Source: an uncultured Eubacteriales bacterium (GTDB taxonomy: Bacteria; Bacillota; Clostridia; Oscillospirales; Oscillospiraceae). Taken from it: DNA of 64,000 bases. The notes below the pieces were generated by a model, which saw only the letters and a list, made by a program, of their open reading frames with translations, did no database searches and was not told the DNA's origin. This document shows positions 27,917 to 35,802 of the stretch, piece by piece (position 1 is the stretch's first letter; each line of letters opens with the position of its first letter). The translations under genes were made by a program, and so were the position numbers. The stretch covers positions 22,347-86,346 of the forward strand of contig ONSW01000010.1 of NCBI GenBank assembly GCA_900320595.1, in the 5' to 3' direction.

Positions 27917-28722
27917 CGGATGATCTCGTGCAGCTCCTTGACGCTGGGCAGGATATAGTCGGGCTGCCGCTCGGCGGCCGCGGCCATCTCCGCGCTCGTC
28001 TCGCCGGAGAGCACCAGCACGCTCACCGCCCCGGCGTTCTGCGCCACGGCGATGTCGGTATAGAGCCGGTCGCCCACGCAGCAGATCTTTTCGTTGGGCA
28101 CGCCGGTCATGGCCGAGATCACGTCGACCATGTTGCGGTTGGGCTTGCCGATATAGGTCGGCTCTTTCCCGCTGGAGGCCGTCAAAAGGGCGCAGATGCT
28201 GCCGCAGTCGGGCAGAACCTCGTCCGCGGGCATCGGGCAGACCCAGTCGGGGTTTGCGGCGATAAAGGCCGCGCCGCGGCGCAGGAAGTGGCAGGCGCGC
28301 TCAAGCTTTTCATAGACGAGCTCGGTGTCAAAGCCCTGCACGACCACGTCGACCGTGTCGGCGTCCGTGTGGCCCAGCTCGTCGTTGACGAGGTGGATGC
28401 CATAGCTCTTCAGCTCGCGGTGAAAGGCCTTCGTCCCGGCGATGTACACGCTCGCGCCGGGGTGGCGCTGGTTGAGGTACATGCCGGTGGCCATGCCGGA
28501 GGTAAAGACGTTTTCCCGCTCGCAGGGGAAGCCCAGACGGCGCAGACGGGTGATGTAATCCTCGCCCGCGCGGGAGGAGTTGTTCGTAAGATAGATGTAT
28601 TGTTTCCCCATGCGCGGGAAATCAAACATCAGCTCGCGCGCCCCCTCGTACACGTCGTCGCCCAAATACAAGGTGCCGTCCATGTCGAAGAGGAACAGTT
28701 CGCAGTTTTTCAGCTTATCCAT
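27913..28722 (-). CDS. HAD-IIA phosphatase (NagD-like)
   Basis: Haloacid-dehalogenase phosphatase of 269 residues. Motif I FLFDMDGTLYLGD (about 9-21), motif II LTNNSS, motif III Lys in GKPNRNM and motif IV VGDRLYTDI are all present. The cap is of the IIA type, as in NagD and AraL, which act on sugar phosphates or nucleotides. The start ATG follows GGAGGTTTGA. Its first 18 codons are duplicated 185 bp upstream, at 28839-28907, with a palindromic insert in between. The downstream partner is a hypothetical membrane protein. Confidence 0.82.
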   Translation of the reverse strand: MDKLKNCELFLFDMDGTLYLGDDVYEGARELMFDFPRMGKQYIYLTNNSSRAGEDYITRLRRLGFPCERENVFTSGMATGMYLNQRHPGASVYIAGTKAFHRELKSYGIHLVNDELGHTDADTVDVVVQGFDTELVYEKLERACHFLRRGAAFIAANPDWVCPMPADEVLPDCGSICALLTASSGKEPTYIGKPNRNMVDVISAMTGVPNEKICCVGDRLYTDIAVAQNAGAVSVLVLSGETSAEMAAAAERQPDYILPSVKELHEIIR

Positions 28723-28731
28723 TCAAACCTC

Positions 28732-28850
28732 CATATTCTATCGCGGCGAAGCCCAGCGTAGCGGGTTCGACGCGAAAAGGAAGAATAATGTCGCCGGTCA
28801 ATCCCGTGCCGCAAGCGGCGCGGGATGACCAGACGGCGTTATTCTGACGC
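28732..28850. repeat. Palindromic insert in the 5' end of the HAD gene
   Basis: The roughly 119-bp insert lies between a truncated and an intact copy of the gene start. It has two hairpins. One is AAGCCCAGCGTAGCGGGTT with flanking CGCGG/CGCG. The other, 28782-28845, pairs AGAATAATGTCGCCGGTCA with the reverse of TGACCAGACGGCGTTATTCT. The first hairpin resembles one in the insert behind ffh (AAGCCC, then CG, AG, GGGTT), and both inserts end TTCTGACG. Its right end (read on the minus strand) supplies the GGAGG ribosome site of the intact gene. Confidence 0.65.
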
Positions 28851-28907
28851 GGTGCCGTCCATGTCGAAGAGAAACAGTTCGCAGTTTTTCAGCTTTGTAT
28901 AATCCAT
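28839..28907 (-). pseudogene. Truncated 5' copy of the HAD phosphatase gene
   Basis: On the minus strand this reads MDYTKLKNCELFLFDMDGT followed by three unrelated codons and a stop. The intact gene 185 bp further on begins MDKLKNCELFLFDMDGT. The two differ by a 6-bp deletion and one synonymous change. The truncated copy is probably the original 5' end. Confidence 0.8.
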
Positions 28908-28930
28908 ATCATCCTCGAAACGTTAAAGAA

Positions 28931-30448
<1,518 letters not shown>

Positions 30449-30683
30449 GGCGGGGTTGCTCCTTTCGAAAATTGCGGCAGTGCGCATAAAACTCATACAA
30501 ACATTTTAGTACGAAAGCCGTCAACTTGCAACGGAAAACTTCACGTCCCGGCGCGGCGGGCGGGAAAAGCATAAAAAAACTGTAAACTTTCCCGCCGGGG
30601 AGAAAAAAAGACTTTGGAAAAAACCGGCGGGGTGGTATAGTTTATTAGAGCAACTCATTAATTCATCCGGAGGGCATACTGCC

Positions 30684-31505
30684 ATGCTGATGACTGTTAT
30701 CGTGATCGTGTCGCTGCTCGGCGCGGTGGGCTACGGCTTTGCCGCCTCGGTCGGCGTCGCCGGCCTTTGGAAATGCGCGCTGATCTTCGTGGGCGGCGTA
30801 CTGGGCCTGAGCGCGCTGTTTTTGCTTTTCGCGCTGATCGTTTCGTTTTTCATCGACCCGAGCTGGCCGCGGAAGACGCAGAACCCGATCTGCCGCTTCC
30901 TCGTTGCGCAGGGCGGAAACATGATCTGCTTCTTCACCCGCGTGCACACGCACGTAAGCGGGCTTGAAAAGCTGCCGGAGGACGGGCGCTTTCTGATGGT
31001 GGTCAACCACCGCTCGGCCTTTGATCCGATCTCCCAGTTCTACCCGCTGCGCAAGTACAACCTTGCCTATATCTCCAAGCCGGAGAATCTGCGTCTCTTC
31101 ATGGTGGGGCGCGTCGTGTCCGGCGCCTGCTTCCTGCCGATCGACCGCGACAACGACCGCGAGGCGATCAAGTCCATCCTCGCGGCGGTGGATTATCTCA
31201 AGCGGGATATCTGCAGCATCTGCATCTATCCCGAGGGCACCCGCAGCAAGACCGGCGAGCTGCTGCCCTTCCACCACGGCTCGTTCAAGATTGCCCAGCG
31301 CGCGGGCGTGCCGCTCGTCATCGCGGCGTGCAGCGGCTCGGAGAAATCCAGGAAAAACCTGTTTCTGCGTCCGACGCACATCTATTTCGACATCGCCGAG
31401 GTCATCCCCGCCGAGCAGGTGAAGGCCATGACGACGGCGGAGCTCAGCGACCACGCGCGCGACGTGATCGCCGCGGCGCTGAAGGAAAGGGAGGGAGAGG
31501 CATGA
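30684..31505 (+). CDS. plsC: 1-Acyl-sn-glycerol-3-phosphate acyltransferase
   Basis: Transfers an acyl chain to lysophosphatidic acid in phospholipid synthesis, 273 residues. It has an N-terminal hydrophobic region (two segments within residues 1-55), NHRSAFD (catalytic NHx4D, about 109), and YPEGTRSKTG (about 188). A TATAGT box lies about 45 bp upstream. The stop codon overlaps the start of the broken SDR gene (ATGA), so the two formed a coupled pair. Confidence 0.87.
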   Translation: MLMTVIVIVSLLGAVGYGFAASVGVAGLWKCALIFVGGVLGLSALFLLFALIVSFFIDPSWPRKTQNPICRFLVAQGGNMICFFTRVHTHVSGLEKLPEDGRFLMVVNHRSAFDPISQFYPLRKYNLAYISKPENLRLFMVGRVVSGACFLPIDRDNDREAIKSILAAVDYLKRDICSICIYPEGTRSKTGELLPFHHGSFKIAQRAGVPLVIAACSGSEKSRKNLFLRPTHIYFDIAEVIPAEQVKAMTTAELSDHARDVIAAALKEREGEA

Positions 31506-32148
31506 AGGTCGCCCTGATCACCGGCTCGTCCCGCGGCATCGGCGCCGCGTCGGCGCGTGAGCTGGCCGAGGCCGGATATGCCGTCTGCATCAATTATATC
31601 GAGCGCGAGGACAAGGCCGAGGAGCTTGCCGCCGCTTTGCGCGAGGAGGGACACGCCGTTCTCACGCACCGTGCCGATGTCGCCGACGCCGCGGCGGTGA
31701 GGGAAATGGTACGCCGCATCGAGCGGGAGCTCGGATATGTGACGCTGCTTGTCAACAACGCCGGCATCGCCGAGCAGCACCTGTTCCAGGACATCACACC
31801 CGAATGGTGGCAGCGCATCTTCGCCGTAAACCTCGGCGGCTGCTTCAACTGCATCCAGGCGGTGCTGCCCCATCGACCAAGCACGCGATCATCGGCCTGA
31901 CGCGCTCGCTGGCCGCGGAGCTTGCGCCGAGCAACATCCGCGTCAACTGCGTCGCGCCCGGCGTCATCGACACCGACATGGTCAAGGTGCTGGGGCAGGA
32001 GACGCTCGACAGCCTCGCCCGCGAGGCGATCCCGATGGGGCGTCTCGGCACGCCGGAGGAGATCGCGCGGGCGATCCGCTTCCTCGCCGACGAGGCCAGC
32101 TATACGACCGGCCAGGTGCTCGGCTGCGACGGCGGGTTTATAATTTAG
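31502..32148 (+). pseudogene. SDR oxidoreductase (FabG-like) with internal deletion and frameshift
   Basis: The first frame reads a normal short-chain dehydrogenase N-terminus: MKVALITGSSRGIGAAS, DVAD, LLVNNAGIAE, then FNCIQAVLPH. At about 31873-31880 it jumps to another frame that continues TKHAIIGLTRSLAAELAP and ends GQVLGCDGGFII. Roughly 30 residues that should hold the catalytic Ser and the Tyr of YxxxK are missing, leaving only the Lys side. As written the gene cannot make an active enzyme. It is coupled to plsC. A sequencing or assembly error is an alternative. Confidence 0.8.
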
Positions 32149-32202
32149 GAAAGCACGGTCATATACCGCGGCAGCGTTTAGCGGCATATGACCGTGCTTC
32201 CC
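32148..32202. repeat. Long inverted repeat between the SDR and ogt
   Basis: GGAAAGCACGGTCATAT / ATATGACCGTGCTTCC with inner CCGC / GCGG forms a stem of about 21 bp. No T run follows, so it is not a standard terminator. It overlaps the SDR stop region. Confidence 0.6.
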
Positions 32203-32230
32203 TGAAAACAGGATTAAGGGGGAACATACT

Positions 32231-32722
32231 GTGCTTTACACGGATTTGTTTGCTTCTCCGCTGGGGGAGATCCTGCTCGTGAGCGACGGCGAGGCGCTGT
32301 GCGGCCTGTACTTTGAGGGGCAGAAATATGTTCCGGCGCTCCCGGAGGCAGAGAAAGATCCCTCGCTCCCCGTTTTCAAATCGGCACGCGCGTGGCTCGA
32401 GCGGTACTTCGCCGGGGAAAAGCCCGAAGTCGATCTGCCGCTGTGCGCGGCGGGGACGGCATTTCAGCGCGCAGTCTGGGATCTGCTGAAGGAGATCCCG
32501 TACGGCGCGACCGTGACCTACGGCGAGCTTGCGGAGAGACTTGCGGCGCGGCGGGGGAGACCCTGCTCGGCGCGGGCGGTCGGCGCGGCGGTCGGGCGCA
32601 ACCCGATCTCTCTCATCGTGCCGTGCCACCGTGTGATCGGCGCGGACGGCTCGCTTACCGGCTATGCCGGCGGCCTTGCGCGCAAGCGCGCGCTGCTGCG
32701 GCTTGAGGGCATCGCGCCGTGA
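32231..32722 (+). CDS. ogt: Methylated-DNA--protein-cysteine methyltransferase
   Basis: Suicide repair protein that takes the alkyl group from O6-alkylguanine, 163 residues. The acceptor Cys lies in IVPCHRVIG (about 131), followed by [11 protein letters not shown]. The start is GTG behind AAGGGGGA. Its stop codon overlaps the GTG of the following Smr gene, so both are co-translated. Confidence 0.93.
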   Translation: MLYTDLFASPLGEILLVSDGEALCGLYFEGQKYVPALPEAEKDPSLPVFKSARAWLERYFAGEKPEVDLPLCAAGTAFQRAVWDLLKEIPYGATVTYGELAERLAARRGRPCSARAVGAAVGRNPISLIVPCHRVIGADGSLTGYAGGLARKRALLRLEGIAP

Positions 32723-32961
32723 ACGACCCGATCATTGAGCTTGACGTCCACGGCATGACGCTCTCTCAGGCCTGCGTCGCCATCGACGCGGCGCTGCGCC
32801 GGTCAAAGGGCGCATACCGCATCCGCGTGATCCACGGCTATCACGGCGGCACCGCGCTGCGCGACGGGATCCGCGGCCGCTACGGTGCGAATGGGAAAGT
32901 CATACGCATCGAGCTTGGGCTCAATCCCGGCCAGACCGATCTCATCCTGCGCGAGTTTTAG
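32719..32961 (+). CDS. Smr-domain protein
   Basis: An 80-residue protein that is a single Smr (MutS2 C-terminal) domain: [12 protein letters not shown], then [14 protein letters not shown]. Smr domains are nucleases or RNA/DNA-binding folds; here the LDxH and HGxGxG-like motifs are present, the second as HGYHGG. The start is GTG, sharing bases with the ogt stop. Pairing with a repair gene suggests a role in DNA metabolism, which is inferred only. Confidence 0.8.
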   Translation: MNDPIIELDVHGMTLSQACVAIDAALRRSKGAYRIRVIHGYHGGTALRDGIRGRYGANGKVIRIELGLNPGQTDLILREF

Positions 32962-32985
32962 CGCGCAGAGGGCTTCCGGTTTCGA

Positions 32986-33015
32986 TTGACACGCCGCGCC
33001 CGGATATGATATAAA
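32986..33015 (+). promoter_or_regulatory. Promoter of the tRNA-Ser locus
   Basis: TTGACA (32986-32991) and TATAAA (33010-33015), 18-bp spacer, lie 33 bp before the first, broken tRNA-Ser copy. The intact tRNA is now about 235 bp further from this promoter. Confidence 0.65.
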
Positions 33016-33047
33016 AGATAAGCTGGTTTCAAAAATCAGTCTCATAT

Positions 33048-33192
33048 GGAGGGTTACCGAAGCGGGGACGTTTGCGAGCGCCGCCGGGGGCGGGTAAAGC
33101 GAGCAAAAAGGAGTGGCAGCGGTCGAAAAACGCAAGGAAAAGCGTAAGCCCGCAGCGTTTTTCGGGTACCGCAACAGGACATAACGGGGCGG
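33048..33192 (+). pseudogene. Broken tRNA-Ser copy with a palindromic insert
   Basis: GGAGGGTTACCGAAGCGG (33048-33065) is identical to the first 18 bases of the intact tRNA-Ser. After about 114 bp the tRNA sequence CATAACGGGGCGG (33180-33192) appears, then homology stops. The insert contains an inverted repeat (GAAAAACGC / GCGTTTTTC). From 33193 to 33248 lie a GGCGG/CCGCC hairpin and CTCCCGAAAGGGAG. Confidence 0.7.
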
Positions 33193-33248
33193 CTCCGCCC
33201 ACACAATTCTATATCGTCGTTACCTCCCGAAAGGGAGTTGACATACAC

Positions 33249-33337
33249 GGAGGGTTACCGAAGCGGTCATAACGGGGCGGTCTTGAAAACCGTTAGGGCG
33301 AAAGTCCACGCGGGTTCGAATCCTGCACCCTCCGCCA
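33249..33337 (+). tRNA. tRNA-Ser (anticodon UGA)
   Basis: An 89-base type II tRNA. The acceptor arms GGAGGGT and ACCCTCC pair, followed by G and an encoded CCA. The anticodon loop CTTGAAA gives UGA at 33284-33286, the long variable arm is present, and the T loop is GGTTCGAATCC. It reads UCA codons. A terminator follows. The 5' half is duplicated upstream, and an AT-rich foreign-looking gene lies behind it. Confidence 0.95.
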
Positions 33338-33341
33338 ATCT

Positions 33342-33373
33342 GGCTCTGGAGCCTCGGTTCCAGAGCCTTTTTT
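33342..33373 (+). terminator. Terminator behind tRNA-Ser
   Basis: Stem GGCTCTGG / CCAGAGCC with loop AGCCTCGGTT and a following T run. Confidence 0.85.
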
Positions 33374-33406
33374 ACAACAACCAAAACACATAGATGGAGG
33401 TGCGAA

Positions 33407-34258
33407 ATGGCAATTTTGTTTTTCTCGGATGTGCTTCGTAAAGTTGGGCTTGACCCAGCAAAAGTGAAATTGATTCGTCATGTGATGACCGACGAAAACT
33501 TCAAAGAGTGCTATAAGGCCAATATGGTACGAGAGTACACCAGTCATCAAAAAGCGAATTTCAGCAAAGGGTATGAGTACTGGGTAACCTTTACCAGCGA
33601 TTCCGGTACACTTGCCAAGCTCCATTCTGTTTATCGTGTTGACGGTTTTGCCGCTGATACGGAAACAATGATTCCTATGGGTCTTCCTTTGTGCGAGGCA
33701 AAGCGGTTCAAAGGGCAAAATGCTTTTTATCATTTGGAGCAGGTCGATCTTCTGAAAGAGTATGAGGGAAAACTAATCATTGATTGGGGCAACTCTGCTC
33801 GAATGTGGCATCAGAAGGGCACAACAGAAAAGCCTATTATCTCCCTGCAGCCGGATGAAAAGAAGGTTTTTGCCGGCTATGAGGATTTAATCCTGACCTA
33901 TGACCAAATAAAAGAAATCATTGAAAACCCCAGCATTTATGAAGCATGGCACACAGCGTTGTCCTCTGTTTATGCAATCTACCTAATAGTTGACAGAGAG
34001 AATGGCCGTCAATATGTTGGCTCGGCTTATGGTGAGGACGGATTGCTGGGGCGCTGGTCATGCTATGTGAAAACACACCATGGCAACAACAAACTAATGA
34101 AGGAAGTAGTTTGTAACTACCCGGATAGGTATCACAACTTCCAGTTTTCGATCCTGCAGATCTTGCCCAAAACCTTAACGCCGGAAGAGGTTATCAACAC
34201 AGAAAGTCTCTACAAAAGAAAACTGCTCAGCGTTGAGTTCGGGATGAATGACAACTGA
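33407..34258 (+). CDS. GIY-YIG nuclease-domain protein, probably horizontally acquired
   Basis: A 283-residue protein whose C-terminal third is a GIY-YIG domain: VYAIYLIVD, then GRQYVGSAYG with the tip Arg in GLLGRWSCY, and a Glu in the later EEVINTESLYK helix. The N-terminal about 180 residues are not recognised; they include a stretch with WVTFTSDSG. The gene is clearly more AT-rich than the rest of the window and lies immediately behind a tRNA, a common integration site. GGAGG lies 8 bp before the ATG. It could be a stand-alone homing-type or defence nuclease. Confidence 0.75.
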   Translation: MAILFFSDVLRKVGLDPAKVKLIRHVMTDENFKECYKANMVREYTSHQKANFSKGYEYWVTFTSDSGTLAKLHSVYRVDGFAADTETMIPMGLPLCEAKRFKGQNAFYHLEQVDLLKEYEGKLIIDWGNSARMWHQKGTTEKPIISLQPDEKKVFAGYEDLILTYDQIKEIIENPSIYEAWHTALSSVYAIYLIVDRENGRQYVGSAYGEDGLLGRWSCYVKTHHGNNKLMKEVVCNYPDRYHNFQFSILQILPKTLTPEEVINTESLYKRKLLSVEFGMNDN

Positions 34259-34268
34259 CCCTGCTATA

Positions 34269-34387
34269 TCGTGGGACAGGGGACGGTTAATGCGTGTGAG
34301 GGTTACAAAATGGCTATAAGTAAGTTTTTACCCTCACTCGTCCATTTCGTGCGCGGCTTTGCGGCATGGGCGTTCTCTGTCCCACGA
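34269..34387. repeat. Inverted repeat TCGTGGGACAG / CTGTCCCACGA enclosing about 97 bp
   Basis: The perfect 11-bp arms enclose an inner pair GTGAGGGT / ACCCTCAC. The outer arms with GGGGACGGTT and TTCT resemble the common GGGACGGTT-CTGTCCC palindromes of Firmicutes, here split by an insertion. Confidence 0.5.
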
Positions 34388-34416
34388 AGAAAACAGCAAA
34401 TGAATCACACCGCCAC

Positions 34417-34456
34417 GGCGCGAGGAGCCAATCCACTCCCCGCGCCTTTCTTTTTG
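34417..34456 (+). terminator. Terminator-like hairpin
   Basis: GGCGCGAGGAG / CTCCCCGCGCC followed by TTTCTTTTT. It would end transcripts coming from the GIY-YIG gene. Confidence 0.65.
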
Positions 34457-34597
34457 CTTTTTCCTCTTTTTTTGCTTTTTTTCACCCACCCCTGTCCACA
34501 TTTCCCGTCGAAAAACGTATTATGTAATGGATGTTCAGAATAAAAAAATATGTGTTTAAAGAATTAGTCGGTTAAAAATCTATTAAGGAGCTACTTA

Positions 34598-34742
34598 ATG
34601 AAAGAGCTCATGCGGATTTAGTGGAAAAAAGGCTGCGATTGGCGGAATCCTTTTCGGCAAAGCTGGCCTTTTGGCTGGAGCATTAGGCAAGAAAATGATT
34701 TCTTATCGTTGCTCCAAATGTGGGTATACAATGGAAAAGTAA
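34598..34742 (+). pseudogene. Decayed small glycine-zipper/zinc-ribbon ORF
   Basis: AAGGAG precedes an ATG that reads MKELMRI and stops. In another frame the sequence continues GKKAAIGGILFGKAGLLAGA, then ISYRCSKCGYTMEK and a stop. The glycine-rich helix and CxxC knuckle look like a real small protein whose middle was lost. Confidence 0.5.
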
Positions 34743-34793
34743 GTAAACTTGATAATCCTAATCCTTGCGCTCGAAGCATGTAACAACTGTCGT

Positions 34794-34839
34794 CCAAGAA
34801 ACCAGATTTGTCAGCTGGACAATTCTGGTTTCTTGTTTT
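34794..34839 (+). terminator. Terminator behind the decayed zinc-ribbon ORF
   Basis: CAAGAAACCAGA / TCTGGTTTCTTG with inner TGTC / GGACA, followed by TTTTC. Confidence 0.7.
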
Positions 34840-34883
34840 CGTCAGCGCCCATAGATCCACTCCCATTTTTCTACTGTGCAACA

Positions 34884-34935
34884 TGTACCTTTTAGGCGTA
34901 CTTGCCTCGATCTTGTACCTTTTGGGCGCACTTAC
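34884..34935. repeat. Two 22-nt direct repeats, 30-bp period
   Basis: TGTACCTTTTRGGCGYACTTRC occurs twice with three differences, separated by 8 bp. Only two units exist. On the minus strand they would read PKRY in each copy. Confidence 0.55.
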
Positions 34936-34937
34936 AC

Positions 34938-34979
34938 ATACAAAAAGCAGTCCGGCCGGCGGCCGGGCTGATTTTGTAT
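34938..34979. repeat. 42-bp palindrome
   Basis: ATACAAAAAGCAGTCCGGCC is followed by its near-complement GGCCGGGCTGATTTTGTAT around two central bases. With TTTTTGTAT on the minus-strand side it could act as a terminator in that direction. Confidence 0.6.
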
Positions 34980-35213
34980 AACCGGTGCGGATTCGAACGG
35001 GAGTGAATGACATGCCGGGCCATGTCAGCACAGTCTTGCATGCCGCAAGCGCCGAAAAAAGCAGCATGAATTGCACAAATTGGCCGTTTTCCGGCAAATC
35101 CTGCGAGATCCGGTTTTTTTCACGGCCGCCGGGGGAGCGCTTTCCGCATTGCCGACCGGCGCCGGGAAACGAAAAAAACCTCCCACGCTTTTGTTAATTG
35201 TGCATAATTTCTG

Positions 35214-35241
35214 TTGACTATTTTTGTTGAAAAGCTATAAT
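35214..35241 (+). promoter_or_regulatory. Strong promoter with a long leader before a 49-residue ORF
   Basis: TTGACT (35214-35219) and TATAAT (35236-35241), 16-bp spacer. The leader of about 130 nt contains GAGATAA / TTATCTC arms (about 35255-35310) that can close a structured region. I could not match it to a known riboswitch class. Confidence 0.65.
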
Positions 35242-35375
35242 GCGGGCAAGACAGAGAGATAAAGGACGGCTCGAAAGACCCGGTGTCGATCGGCTTTACG
35301 ATTATCTCACGCCGAACACAAAAGCAAAATCAAATCTGTGCTCCGGCGCTGTCAAGAAAGGAACAATTACCCAGT

Positions 35376-35525
35376 ATGAACAACAACAAAAAGCTCTTTT
35401 TCCAGTCCCTGCGCACCCTCGTGCGTGAAGGCTTCCTCCTCTACGCGGCATCCACCAACTGCTTCCCGATGAATGCCAATCTGATCGAGCTGTACCAGCA
35501 GACGATTGACAAAGAGGCGAACTGA
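35376..35525 (+). CDS. Orphan 49-residue protein
   Basis: A short protein MNNNKKLFFQSLRTLV...NANLIELYQQTIDKEAN with no recognised domain and no signal peptide. It has its own strong promoter, a 130-nt leader, an AAAGGAAC ribosome site about 12 bases before the ATG, and a terminator about 120 bp behind the stop. This packaging makes it more likely to be real than its size suggests. The helical, amphipathic N-terminus might contact a membrane or a partner. Confidence 0.5.
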   Translation: MNNNKKLFFQSLRTLVREGFLLYAASTNCFPMNANLIELYQQTIDKEAN

Positions 35526-35648
35526 GAAAAGCGAAGGGCGCAGCGATGAATCCCTCCGTGAAGCGGAAGGTCTGCGCTATCCGATCAAAAACAAATCAGG
35601 CATGCCGGCGGCCGGATGTTCCGGCGGAAAGTGTCTGTATCAAATGCG

Positions 35649-35691
35649 GAAGATGGTCTGCCCGACGCGGCGCAGGCCATCTTTCCTTTTT
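35649..35691 (+). terminator. Terminator behind the orphan small gene
   Basis: AAGATGGTCTGC / GCGCAGGCCATCTTT followed by CCTTTTT. The stretch 35526-35648 between the ORF and this hairpin holds nothing I can name. Confidence 0.7.
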
Positions 35692-35802
35692 CGGGCATAA
35701 ACGCCCGTTTACGGCTTGCCTGTTTTTTGAATCTGCGGTATATTGGATGCGCATCGGTCGTTTGCCGATCGTATGAAACAGCAATACAAGGGAGAAAAAC
35801 AA

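Larger units (their letters stand above)
34259..35375. other. Decayed AT-rich intergenic patch behind the GIY-YIG gene
   Basis: No intact gene is convincing here. It holds an interrupted inverted repeat (34269-34387), three hairpins, a decayed zinc-ribbon ORF (34598-34742), a pair of 22-nt direct repeats (34884-34905 and 34914-34935), a 42-bp palindrome (34938-34979), and at its end the promoter and leader of a small gene. The mixture suggests remains of past insertions. Confidence 0.5.

Noticed and set aside
34884-34935. Possible CRISPR array
   Set aside because: Only two 22-nt units with an 8-bp gap, no further repeats and no cas genes.
34980-35010. A tRNA-like T loop (TTCGAAT) on the minus strand, possible attachment site
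   Set aside because: The flanking bases do not form a T stem, and the sequence does not match the 3' end of the nearby tRNA-Ser.
34618-35097. A 159-codon minus-strand frame in the accessory patch
   Set aside because: It runs through hairpins, direct repeats and a decayed plus-strand ORF, and shows no domain or ribosome site.
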